From Patagioenas fasciata (taxonomy: Eukaryota; Chordata; Aves; Columbiformes; Columbidae): DNA of 64,000 nucleotides. The stretch covers positions 39,753,501-39,817,500 of the forward strand of contig NC_092526.1 of NCBI RefSeq assembly GCF_037038585.1, read 5' to 3'. Position numbers and translations under genes: made by a program. The first letter of the stretch is position 1. The number at the start of each line of letters is the position of its first letter. This document shows, in pieces, positions 37,401-47,888 of this stretch. The notes beneath the pieces are model-generated. The model saw only the letters and a list, made by a program, of their open reading frames with translations, was not told where the DNA came from and did no database searches.

Positions 37401-38677
37401 AAAGATTTTTTTCCTTAATAATTTTGCTTCATCAGCAGAAGCATTGTGGAAGCTTCCACTGAGATTTCAGCCTTGGGGCATGCTCACAGAGAAAAATCTA
37501 GAAAGCACAGGTGCAAAATACCCCCAAAACTCAAACCAGAAGGAGAATTTGCCTGGGGAAGATTCCAAAGTGAACACCTGAATATTTCTAGCTGGCCCCT
37601 GCACAGTAAGTTGCACTCCAGGCAAGTGCAGGTGCCTCACAAGACTTTTAGGAACCTTAACTCTTTTTCCTAAATTAATCTTCCTTCCATACAGAGCCCA
37701 CTAACTGCAGCACAGCCCCACCTTCCTGCTTGTACAGAAGCAAGGGTGAAACAGGGCCCTACACCTGCAAACATTTATTTGATATGTTTTATTGTCTGAG
37801 TTTTCTACTACTCCTCCAGACAGCTAAGTATCCTTCTGATTATGTGACAGACAGTTTATGATCTTCATAATTGATTGCTGATACATACAGGTGGCAGGTT
37901 AAATAGCTCAATTCAATCTTTTCAGAAAAATCAAACTACTGGTTTATGTGCATCAGCTCAGGAGCTAATTCAGGCAACCATTTTTACTCTTTTTCCCAAA
38001 CACAGCCTGAAATTTCATCAAGAAGTGTTTTAAGTTCTTACACCTGACTTATTGTGCAGCTCTTCAAAGTGAGTATTTGGAGACTGTTATCCTAACGGCT
38101 GTATGAACAGATTAAACATACACTTCCTAGCTGATGTATGCCACAGGAAAATGGTAAATACGCAATAAAAGATTAATATACATCTTCCAGCCTCATCCAC
38201 TCCACAGTTCTAAATCGCTCAGAGCTGGCAGCACAGGCAGGAATTCTCAGAGGAATTCCAAAGAGAGACTTTGGAAATGAACACTAACTCTACTATAATG
38301 GTATTAGAAATACTGCCTATATGGACCAGCTGCTAAACGAAAGAAAGCATTGCTGAAACGCACCTCTAACCACAGGCTCCCAAGACACAAAAGCGATTAT
38401 CATCAGATGGCTGTTCTGATGCAGATTTTTCAAACCACATTGCACAGCACCATCTGCTGGTGAGAAAATAGTTGGATTTTTTTGTTCTTTCAGGCTTTCT
38501 GAAAAAAGCTCTAACCATATCAAAGATAATTTTCATACAAGAAATGGTAACGTTGAAGTTTCAAAATAAGCAATTTAAAATAAAAGTCTATAAAACACAG
38601 AAGTCACATTTTTTTAATTAATCCCCGTTATGCCTAGAAACACACAAAGTGAAAAAATACCCTTTAAAAGGTCTTAC
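31421..38677. other. Gene-poor stretch upstream of C2orf69
   Basis: No gene or recent repeat was recognised. Two adjacent plus-strand open frames (34289-34525 and 34538-35038, 78 and 166 codons) stand out for length only. A CpG-containing minus-strand patch near 35700-35860 has an acceptor-like GTGTCTTTCAG and a GTACAG donor. A strong acceptor (CTTGTCCTCTTGTAG) and a GTAAGAGA donor only 20 nt apart lie near 36867-36890. Confidence 0.45.
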
Positions 38678-38742
38678 CCTCTTCATCAAGGGGACCAGGC
38701 ATCAACCTTGTTCTGATTTCTGCAAGTAAAGAAAAACACATA

Positions 38743-38958
38743 TTACTCACACAATAAACAATTACATCTCAAAGCATACATCACAAGGCAATGTTCTTCT
38801 GAGCTTGCATATGGACCACAATCACAAGGTCTGCTTTCTGGAGGAGCTTTAGAACATGGGAAGTAAGATCGGCTGAGCTTGCTCTGGGACAAGCCCAAAG
38901 ACAAACCCATGAAAAACAAAAGTGTGCCAAGGAGACGCTTGAACGGACCATTGCTCAA
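38743..38958 (-). CDS. Small ORF with signal-peptide-like start, cysteine-rich
   Basis: This is a 71-codon single-exon frame on the minus strand. Residues 1-26 look like a signal peptide: basic FKRLL, then hydrophobic GTLLFFMGLSLGL, then SQS. The rest has eight cysteines, among them the CDC and CNCLLC pairs. A TATAAATTCA element lies at 39001-39010, about 45-50 nt upstream of the ATG. I know no family with this cysteine pattern. It sits inside the proposed intron of the candidate divergent transcript. An open frame of this size is expected by chance in 64 kb, so I treat it as a hypothesis only. Confidence 0.15.
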   Translation of the reverse strand: MSNGPFKRLLGTLLFFMGLSLGLSQSKLSRSYFPCSKAPPESRPCDCGPYASSEEHCLVMYALRCNCLLCE

Positions 38959-39269
38959 ACTGGGTCTTCCATGAGTAGGCTGCCCAAAAAGATGTAGGCT
39001 TGAATTTATACTTGGAGAATAAGCTACTTTAAAGCACTCTACTCGTTACTAGTTTGCCACATTGACAAATAACCTTAATAACCCCATACATCCTTTTTAT
39101 TTGTTGAATTTTCCCTCAAGATAAGGAGCCAATAGTTGGCTGCAAATTCCTCTATTATGCAATCAATTAACTCGGCTTTCTTGCACAACTGACCCAATTA
39201 GTAAGAGCCAGACCTAGTATCTGGAGCTTTCCCAGGTTTATCTACAAGCACTTCTAACTAGACTGTGAG

Positions 39270-39286
39270 AAAAAAAAAAAAAAAAA
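39270..39286. repeat. Poly(A) run
   Basis: An uninterrupted run of 17 A, with no obvious element attached on its left side. Confidence 0.8.
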
Positions 39287-39699
39287 GGAACAAAAACATG
39301 AAATATGAAAATTCTAGAAAAAACAAAAATACTCAGGAATAAAGGAAAGGCTGTTTCCTTGCTTTGTTTGCCATGTAAAATGCTGAGTTTCTCACAGTTA
39401 TAGATACAAGAGCTTCTACTCCATGTGGTTCACTAGTACAACCAAAGTAAGCATATTTAAGCTCCCCATTTTTTCTTACTTTAAACACAACACTCTTCAG
39501 AAATAAACTAATCCACATACCTCTTTGTTTTGAAACTAACTGCTCCGTGTGGAGTACGGGACACCCCATAGTGCTGTGACTTCTCCAGCAGCACTCTGGG
39601 GTTTTACCACCCTGCTGGGTGACCTTCTGGGCCACACTGCCCAGAGCAGGGACACCCACGTCCCCTCAGGATTCACCAGCCCAGTGCCATTTAGGACAC

Positions 39700-40560
39700 C
39701 AGCCGGGCCTCAGCCTTATCCCAGCGAGGGCAGAAGGCGGTGCCGGAGCCCAAGCCGCGCTGAAGGAAGCGCCCGAGGACCCGCGATCCCCCCAGAGGAA
39801 CGACGTTACCAGCTTCCCGCCACCCGCCTTTTAAAGGCTCCGGTGACGTCACCGCGCACGTGCGACGCCCCCTGCCGGGCGTGTCGAGGCGGAGGCCGGA
39901 GGGGCGGGGCGGGGCGGTGCGCAGGCGCAGTGCGCGGCCGGGCCGCGGCTGCCGGGGCCGGCGCTTCCATGAGCCGGCGTTGCCCGCCGGTCGCTGCCTC
40001 CCTGCTGCGGGGGCTCGCCGGCCTTGCCGCGCTCCGCCTAGGTGGGAGCATGAGCCTGTGCGGGGCGCCGGCCGCCTGCGCCGCGGGGCCTGCAAGCGGC
40101 GGCGCGGGATTCTCCTCAGCGCGGCTGAGCCCGCCCTGGCTGCGGCTGCCTGAGGTGGCAGGCGCGGAGCCGCAGCGGGTCAACGAGCTGCTGCTGCTGC
40201 TGCCGCCGCCGGCCCCGCGCGGCCCGGCCCCGTCGCAGCATCACGTCGTTTACTTCCCGGGGGACGTGCAGGTACGGCGGGCGGCGCGGGGCCGGCGGCG
40301 GGGCCGGCGGCAGGGCCGGGGGAGCGGCCCGGGGGAGCGGCAGTGGCGAGCTGCGTGTCCGGCCCGCTCTGCCTCGGGAGAGCGTCTCCTGCCCCTGGCC
40401 GACGGGTGAACGCAGCGTGCGGGCCGTTCCTGAAACCCGCAATGGAGCAGCGGGGGGGCGGCTTGTGCCACAGCCCTGCCTGGGGGGGACGTTTCTGGAG
40501 GAGACGGCAACTGACATCGTGTCAGAGGCTCTGAGGGGAGAGGAGGCGCGGGAAGGGAAC
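39700..40560 (+). promoter_or_regulatory. CpG-island promoter of C2orf69
   Basis: A GC- and CpG-rich block surrounds the C2orf69 first exon. Within 130 bp upstream of the ATG lie a full palindromic CRE inside GGTGACGTCACC (39842-39853), an E-box inside the palindrome CGCACGTGCG (39855-39864), tandem GC boxes (39900-39917) and a consensus NRF1 site TGCGCAGGCGCAG (39918-39930). There is no TATA box. NRF1 and CREB/ATF sites are typical of promoters of nuclear genes for mitochondrial proteins, which fits C2orf69. Transcription may also start leftward from here. Confidence 0.8.
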
Positions 40561-42994
40561 GGAGCTGGTGAGGGGCTGGAGCACAAGTGTGATGGGAGCG
40601 GCTGAGGGACCGGGGGGGTTCAGCTGGAGAACAGGAGCTGAGGGGAGACCTTCTGATCTCTGAACTGCCTGAAAGGAGCTTGGAGCCAGGGGGGGTCGGG
40701 CTCTGCTCCCCAGGAACAAGCGCCAGGAGCAGAGGAAACGGCCTCAAGTTGCGCCAGGGGAGGTTGAGGTTGGATGTGGGGAACAATTTCTTCTTCCCCA
40801 AAGGGCTGTGGGGCATTGGAACAGGCTGCCCAGGGCAGTGCTGGAGTCACCATCCGTGGAGGGTTTGAACAGACATGGGGATGAGGGTCTCAGGGACATG
40901 GGGCAGTGCCAGGGGTGGACTCAATGATTTGAGGGTCTCTTTCAACCAAAATTATTCTAAACCTGCAGTGTTGAGTATTCCCTGGCAGGCTCAGCACCGT
41001 GTCCCTGTGCAGTAGTACAAACACCCCGGACACTGTCCCGTGGGTCTGGCACAGGCGCTGAGGCTTTCTCAGCATGTCCTGGAGGAGACACATGCAGTCT
41101 CTGAGCAGACAAGAAATTGAAAAGAGAGAATGTGAAGTGCTATCTTTAAGTGTGTGGCCAACCTCTGTGACATACCACAGAATCCCAGAATGTCACGGGT
41201 TGGAAGGGGCCTGGAAAGCTCATCCAGTGCAATCCCCCCGCCAGAGCAAGAACACCCAGCTGAGGTTACACAGGAAGGTGTCCAGGCGGGTTTGAATGTC
41301 TGCAGAGAAGGAGACTCCACAACCTCCCTGGGCAGCCTGGGCCAGGCTCTGACACCCTCACCAGGAAGAAGTTTCTTCTCATATTTAAGCAGAACCTCCT
41401 GTGTTCCAGTTTGTACCCATGATACCCTGGGTAGTCAGGTGTTTTCAAAAGCCATCACTTCCCAAAAGCAAGGGCAGCACCCTCTTGTTCTGGGAAAAGG
41501 TGTGGAACTTTGTGGATTTTCATTTTAAGGATTGGGATGGCCCAAGAAACCTTTTTGATTACTGTTCCTGGGTATGGCTCTATTACTCCTTAATAAAATA
41601 AGCTAATTACTGTTCTCTGCCGTTATGAATTTGGAGGTGAGGATCATTCGTGACTTGGGGGTTAATCTGTGCTCCATATGGATGTGAACAAGAGGAATAA
41701 AGACTCCATACAGCTGAATGAGAGGGAGTTGTTTTTTTTCTGTATGAAAAATAGAAGACTTATTACAAAATTTTAAGTCTGTTTTTGTGTTTAATAAGAC
41801 AATCAGTATTTCTGCTGATGGAGATAATACATTAAAATGATGTATTCTGTGTCATACTAAGTTGAATAATATTTTAATTTTCTCTTGGAGTGAAGTCAAC
41901 AAAAATTACAAATACTTCGATGCACTAAAAAATGTGTGGTAAAAATATTCAAGTAGAATAAGTAAATCCAAATATGGCAGTTTCTTTAATGTGTTTCTTG
42001 TTCTGGAGTCGTAGCAAGTGAGCACCTCTTTAATGCATGTTTCTCTGTGAGTTATGGTCCTTTCTTATGAATACAGGTACACTAGAGAGACCTGAAGTAT
42101 TTTTACAGTGTAGTAATTAATCTCTTATATATACATATATTTTTTATTTTTCAGAACTATCACGACATCATGTCTTGCCACTCAGAAAACTTCCAGTGGA
42201 AGCAGTGGAGTTTTGAAAACGTTGCTACCATACTCGCTCGCCGGTTCCCTAATAGCTTTATTTGGGTTGTAAAGTGTTCCCGAATGCACTTGCACAAGTT
42301 CAGCTGTTACGACAACTTTGTGCTGAGCAACATGTTTGGAGCACCAGAGCACAGCCCTGACTTTGGAGCTTTCAAGCATCTCCACGCGCTGCTAGTTAAT
42401 GCATTCAGACTCTCTCAGAATATTCTGCTGCCCCAGAAAAGTGTGCATGGTATCAGCAAGGATGCGAAAATAGCTGCTTGTAAATCACAGCTGCAGTCTG
42501 CTCCTGCAACAAATGGCTGCTCAGCCACAGAAGGAGCGAGAGGTTGTGAATGCTCTAATAATTCTGCTATGGACTTCATTATACCGTCTGCTGTAGGTGC
42601 CGCGTCATTTACTTTGATTGGCTTCAGTAAAGGTTGTGTGGTTTTGAACCAGCTGCTTTACGAGCTGAAGGAAGCTAAAAAAGACAAGAATACTGATCGC
42701 TTCTTGAAAAACATAAAAGCAATTTACTGGCTGGACGGCGGCCACTCGGGAGGAAGCAACACTTGGGTGACGTACCCTGATGTACTGAAAGAACTTGCGC
42801 AGACAGGAATTGAAATTCATGCCCACGTGACCCCGTACCAAGTGTTTGACACAATGAGGTCGTGGATTGGGAGAGAGCACCAGAAATTTGTACAGACACT
42901 TGAACAATTTGGTGTGGAAATAATCGATCAACTCCATTTTGCCGATGACGTCCCCTCCTTAGATAATCATTTCAGAGTTCATGAAGTATTTTGA
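39969..42994 (+). CDS. C2orf69: C2orf69 homologue, mitochondrial serine-hydrolase-like protein
   Basis: Two coding exons: 39969-40271 (101 codons, donor GTGCAG|GTACGG) and 42155-42994 (279 codons plus stop, acceptor TTTTTCAG). They encode 380 aa, close to human C2orf69 (about 385 aa). Recognised conserved stretches are VVYFPGDVQ across the junction, SFENVATILARRFPNSFIWV, KCSRMHLHKFSCYDNFV, FTLIGFSKGCVVLNQLL, YWLDGGHSGGSNTWVTYP and the C-terminal NHFRVHEVF. The fold is alpha/beta-hydrolase-like: GFSKG is a nucleophile elbow (Ser259), with Asp295 and His373 as plausible triad partners (inference). The N terminus is hydrophobic and Arg-rich, as for a mitochondrial import signal. A second in-frame ATG is at codon 28. 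A CTG run gives LLLLLPPP near residues 75-82. In humans, loss of this gene causes a fatal mitochondrial and autoinflammatory disease. The roughly 1.9-kb intron holds two CR1 copies. Confidence 0.96.
40556..40957 (+). mobile_element. CR1 LINE fragment in C2orf69 intron 1 (twin A)
   Basis: A 5'-truncated CR1 of a different subfamily from the 6/10/12-kb copies. It runs from ggaacggagctggtgagggg to the 3' part ttcaaccaaaattattc. It is nearly identical, in reverse complement, to the copy at 55642-56046. It lies 285 bp after the exon 1 donor, in the sense direction of the host gene. Confidence 0.88.
41176..41425 (-). mobile_element. CR1 LINE 3' end in C2orf69 intron 1
   Basis: It begins with the reverse complement of the CR1 3' terminus (cacagaatcccagaatgtca) and keeps about 250 bp of 3' UTR. 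It is antisense to C2orf69. The subfamily is that of the 6/10/12-kb copies. Confidence 0.9.
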
Positions 42995-45900
42995 GACTGT
43001 GTATATCTGAGTAGTATGTTCATTGTAAAAGCACTTTTGGCTCTGTCCGTGTTGTCAGCTAGTTTACAAGTTGGAGCAGATGCTTTCTGCAGAGCGTACT
43101 CATCCAGTCCTGCATTGCTGATAGATACTATACGTATGCTCCAGTAGCTTACAAAGGAGGATTGGGACCCCACACCTGCAACAGGTGTTGTCATTTGATT
43201 CCTGGAAAAAAAAGTGTTATGAAGAATTCTCCTATACAGGGTTTTGTGTTTTGTTTTTTGGGTTTTTTTTATAAATGTGAATGTTTATTCTCAAAACTGT
43301 TGGCAAAAGTTTTAGTCCTGGTTGTCTAACATCGTATACTGCCTTTGATGGGAGTTTAAAGTACTCAACACTTTCAAATGTCTGGATACTTCAATTTAGT
43401 AGCTTCCAGGGCTAAAAATATTGTTTCTTGTCAATAACAGATGTAACATTAGTTTTTCAGCTTAAGGAAAGTGATGATTGTTAGAACAGTCTTAGTTATA
43501 TATTTTGGTGAAAATTATTTTAATTAGTTAATTAAATCTTCCAGTTTCGTAACGTTTCTCCTATGGAAACAAAGTCACAAGTATTTACCTTTGGAATAAT
43601 AGTGCCAGTCCATTTTTGTTCCTTGCATGCACCTTTCCTGTCACTGTGAAGTGTCATCAGTTCATTGTGTACCATCGCTGGTGAGTAGCCATTTCATCTG
43701 AGGCTTGAACATTTTGTGACAGCTGTGTTCAGTGACCAAGAATGTCGATGAGGATGGAGCTTATTGCTGTTTCGCACACCTTGCTATTGCTCTGACTTCT
43801 ACAAGGACCAGCAGTAATATGTGTATTTTCAAGTAAAGAGGTGTCTTCATCCCTGCCTTGGACTGGGGAGGGTTTTCTTGACAATCGCTGTGCTGATGTT
43901 GATGTAAACCGAGCCGTAAGTACATAATATATTACAAGTTGCATACAAATTTTTAGACTTTCTTGACTGTAGCTGTTTCAAAATGCTTGTGCTTTTAGAA
44001 CTATCATCTCCTTTAAATGTATTGCAGTAGTTGCTTCTAGAGCCACCCGAAACCCTATTTTCAGAGCCTAATTTTTCATACAGAAGGAAAGCCCCTCTAT
44101 CTAAATACAAAGCGAGACAAAGCGGATACAATAGTTGAGGCCCCAAACCTGAATGTTCTTCAGAAAGAAGAATTCCCGAAAGATGGACAAATGAGGGTAT
44201 TGGCAGATCTTTTCCATTGTTGTAAGTAACTATTTCCATTTAACTATACATACATCTTAGAATCACTCCTAAAGACAACTGCAGCTATTAACAATTAACA
44301 ACTGCCTTAAGATGATTTTGGATTCCCTGGAAGTATAGGAATACAAAAGCAAGTTAGCAAAACACTGCAAAGATTAAGCAAATATGACTCAGTTCTGAAA
44401 AAAAGCATTTTATTTCACTTTGTTTCTGCGCGCGGTGGCTTAGCAACAACTTCCTCCTGCTTCTTGCTTCCTGTGACTCTCACACTGTGGAAGCAGAGTC
44501 TGGAAACTTCTTTGATTGGCATCATTAAAGCTTCCAGGGTTTACTGGAGACAGGATTTTCACAAGTCCTGCAGAGGTTGTGCACATCTTAGTGATCACCA
44601 AAGCATGAGAAGAGTGTGGTGAACTCTAAGAACATTTTCTTAAGGCAGAAAATATTCCGGGCAGTAGGATTGTGCCTGCACTGAGCTCTGTCGCTGATAG
44701 ACTAATATCCCTAGCTGATCAAAAGGGGAAGAATCTGTTTTAATTGATGGAGAAAAGTGCAACATACAAACTAATTCTAACATTTTGTAAAATAATATGA
44801 AATCTAGTACCATCGACTTTTTGTCCTAAAACTCTTTCCTGGAGACTTCGTTCAGCCCTATTTATTGCTTACCTTTTAATCGGCTTATCACAACTTGTTT
44901 ATGTGTTCCAATGCAGGCTATTTCCTTTTTTGGCCCCTTTGCTAACACTTGCAGCATACTGTGAGGTCTTTTTTCTGGAAATACGGGTTACCTGACAAAG
45001 TGGTTTGGATAGAAAGCCTACAAACTTCTTGAAATATCTTTGATTACCCCCCTGAGGATGCTACAACTTGCCCTATCCAGTAACAGTGCAGATCACAGAC
45101 CCATTTCTAACCAGTTCTGTGACAGCCCAACCAGCAGGAGTAGGTTGCTGCAAGCTTTTGGAAACTGGTATTAATATATTGACATTGTCTTCAGAAGCTC
45201 CTGGGTGGACGCCCTACAGAGATATTAATAATTTTAACCTGTTTGACGGAGGCTGCCTACAGTAGCTGTTAAATAAAATAGACTCAAATGTTCATGTATT
45301 GATTTGAAGAACAAGCACTTTGTTGTGAAACTGGTCTTGTTTTGGGACTTCATGTTGCGGAGGGAAAACGGACTGGTAAGTTTTGATTCTCTGAACAGTT
45401 GTAATAGCCTGTTGGAATGTGCCTCTGTCATACACTACAAGGCATGCTAAAATAAATCTTGCGAACAGTGTAGGAAAGAAACTATTGCTAATGGGTGAAA
45501 CCACTTTGATGTGAATGTGAAGCCATTAAGCACGGAATGTGCGTTAAGTTTGGTGGATGAAGCTTTATCAGGAATTTGTGGAGACCTAGTTTAAAAAAAC
45601 CCCAACATTTATTTGGTAACTTCAAGGCAGGCTTAGTGTTTGTGCAGTCAGCATCTGTGTCCCAAACAGCCTCCTGGAGTCTCCCAAACATGGGAGAGCT
45701 AGTGTGAGGGACCAAAGGTTGTGAGAGAACATTTCTGTGGGAGGATGCAATGGGTCCTGGTTTCTATGTGCCTGGTTTTCCATATCAACTGTAAAGTCGG
45801 ATTTTAATAAGCTTAGATGTAAATGCCTGAAGTTAAGCGATTCTCACGCTTCCTTACAGCGGTTTAGGTCAAGATGTTTCTGGTTTTGAATGCAGTGAGC

Positions 45901-47300
45901 AACATGACACAGTCCTTTCGTACAATCCGGCATGTAATAGCTGCGGTTCATTATATTACACGCTTGTTTCTTGTACAATAGACAAGATGTTATTCAGATT
46001 CTGAGAAATGATAAAATGTTTTAGGCTGTGCCTGTTAAATTCCTTTAAAACGGGGCTTGATTCTGTGAAATCATCCAGATTCTATATGGCTTAAAGTGAT
46101 TTTATTTTGTATGCATCTTAGATACATGTAAATTTATTAACCTTCCTGTCACACCACTGTGAATGCTACTGCGTTTTAAATCAGTATCAGCCTCGAATTT
46201 TGAAAGGTGATTCAGGGTCCAAGAGTTGCTGAAAGGAGAAATCTTCTCTGTCTTCCCATCGATCACATCCTGCTGCCTCCCTCGTGCGGGCACAAGCACT
46301 TTATGGCGAGCTGTTCTATCCTGCTAAATTAACATTATTGCCGATCGAGGTAACCAACAGGAGTGCTGTGTATTTAAGTAGTCATGGAATTATTTTAAAT
46401 AAGACTGGCAAGTCAGTGAAGCTGCGTGTTTTACATGGTTGAGCAGTTCTTTTAATGTTTTCAGCCTGCTCTTAGAAATGTTGAGTAGGAAGAGATCCAA
46501 ACGATTGGAAGGGAAATAATCTGCTCTGGTTGCTCTCAGGAATTCCTGTGTACAGAGCTCAGAATCCATCCCCACTCCTACAGTCTGACCCAAACCAAAC
46601 CAGGAAATCTTAACGTGTAAACATTGTAAAACTGCCCAGCTGAGAACGTCCACCTTCAACACCTGTGCTGTCTGCACGGAAACGTGGATGTGTCTCTAGT
46701 TTTGAAGTGTTTAGTCCTGGGCACTCTGTGTCACCAAGCCTCTGGTGAATACACTCCGTGCAGCGGCTGTTTCGAATGCATGGGATGGTCAGTGTTTATT
46801 TTTCTAATACCTGTTACCGCAACTTCACCTGGTTTATTGCGGCATTTTGCTTTAGGTCTCTAGAGGACAAGTTCTCACAAAATGTCGTGGCTCTAATTTT
46901 TGTGTTATTTCATTAGCAGATTAAGTGTGGCCACATACATTCTCTCCCTGTGTTAGCTGGAAGTTATTCCTTCAATGCTTTCACCATTCAGCACTTTATG
47001 GCCTGTTTCACAGCATGTAGCACAGTGGTTAGAAAGCATCAAGTAATTTTTATTTTTTTTTATTTTAAACGCAGTAACTTCAAGATTTTTACCTCTAGTT
47101 AGGCTAGCCTAAACGAGTGAATTATTGCAGCTTTCTTGCCGGGCTACCTCAGCACTAATAACTGCAACTGAGCTTTTGTTTGGCCTGAGGTGTTATAGTT
47201 TAATAGCCTCCCTTACAAAATGAAAAAGGGGGATTGGAAAATATCCCAAATGGCATTAATTACCAGTCCAACACAGCCCTGACGCGTCCCCAGCCAAACA
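42995..47300 (+). other. C2orf69 3' UTR and convergent intergenic space
   Basis: No further coding sequence was recognised. Candidate poly(A) hexamers AATAAA on the plus strand lie at 45272-45277 and 45451-45456. If either is used, the 3' UTR is about 2.3-2.5 kb. The rest, up to the TYW5 3' end, is unique AT-rich sequence with no identified repeats. The true 3' end cannot be fixed from sequence alone. Confidence 0.5.
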
Positions 47301-47760
47301 GAGCGAGGTTGTCTCAGCGGCACGCACAAGCGATCCTTGTTCCTTTTGGAACAAAAATTTTGGGAGACCTATTTGTGCTCCTGCATTGAAATGCTGCCCT
47401 CAGAGCGCACAATGGTGCCATCAGAGCCGCTCAACTGGCTCCATTCATATCATTCACGGCGGTGGCCGGGTGCCCATTCACATGGCCGCAGGCTGTTTGC
47501 ACTGCTCGAGCTGCCAAGAGCAGGTTCAGACCAATAATCTGCACTGTGGTGCCAGATCCTGCCCTTCAGGACAAAGTTTTTTCCAGTGCTCAAATGCTGC
47601 TCCCAGCAGATTCTACATCTACGAGGAACTTGGTGTCAGACAGCACGACTGCGGCTGCATGGGTTTGTGGACCTTTAAGCGGCAGGTGCTTCACAGACTG
47701 TGCAACAAACTTTGCGCTCACTGCACGTGGAGAAAAACAAGAAAAGACCCACCAGATAAA
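47300..47760 (+). other. GC-richer patch with three overlapping open frames
   Basis: All three plus-strand frames are long and open here: 47337-47537 (66 codons), 47386-47838 (150 codons, cysteine-rich, with CLHCSSCQEQVQ) and 47462-47773 (103 codons). Base composition is richer in GC and CpG than in the flanks. No frame resembles a known family. It could be a decayed processed pseudogene, an old repeat or a conserved noncoding element just downstream of TYW5. Confidence 0.25.
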
Positions 47761-47793
47761 CATTCATCTATAACAAAGTTTATCCACATAATT

Positions 47794-47799
47794 TTTATT
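47794..47799 (-). terminator. TYW5: TYW5 poly(A) signal
   Basis: TTTATT on the plus strand is AATAAA on the minus strand, 90 nt downstream of the TYW5 stop codon. It is the first canonical hexamer after the stop, giving a short 3' UTR. Confidence 0.6.
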
Positions 47800-47888
47800 A
47801 ACCTTACAGAAAGCGTATATACGTACACACTGTATTAACATACGATTTTGTACTTTCCCAGGAGCTCGCTGAATTACAATGTGTTATT

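Larger units (their letters stand above)
38678..39659 (-). ncRNA. Candidate divergent transcript from the C2orf69 CpG island
   Basis: Two minus-strand segments look like the first exons of a transcript heading away from C2orf69. The first ends at 39521 with donor CAAAGAG|GTATGTGG; it could start anywhere up to the CpG island, and in-frame ATGs lie at 39659 and 39569. The second, 38678-38719 (42 nt), has acceptor TTTCTTTACTTGCAG and donor GAGG|GTAAGA. They join in an open frame (HTEQLVSKQR, then IRTRLMPGPLDEE). I found no third exon that keeps the frame, so a noncoding divergent RNA is at least as likely as a coding gene. The 5' end is unknown. Confidence 0.3.

Noticed and set aside
39549-40409. 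286-codon plus-strand frame over the C2orf69 promoter and exon 1
   Set aside because: Upstream of 39969 the frame is GC-rich promoter sequence with binding-site palindromes, and past 40271 it is intron. Only the middle is coding.
39691-40816. Several long minus-strand frames across the C2orf69 CpG island
   Set aside because: They are shadows of GC-rich sequence, where stops are rare. There is no protein family and no conserved start.
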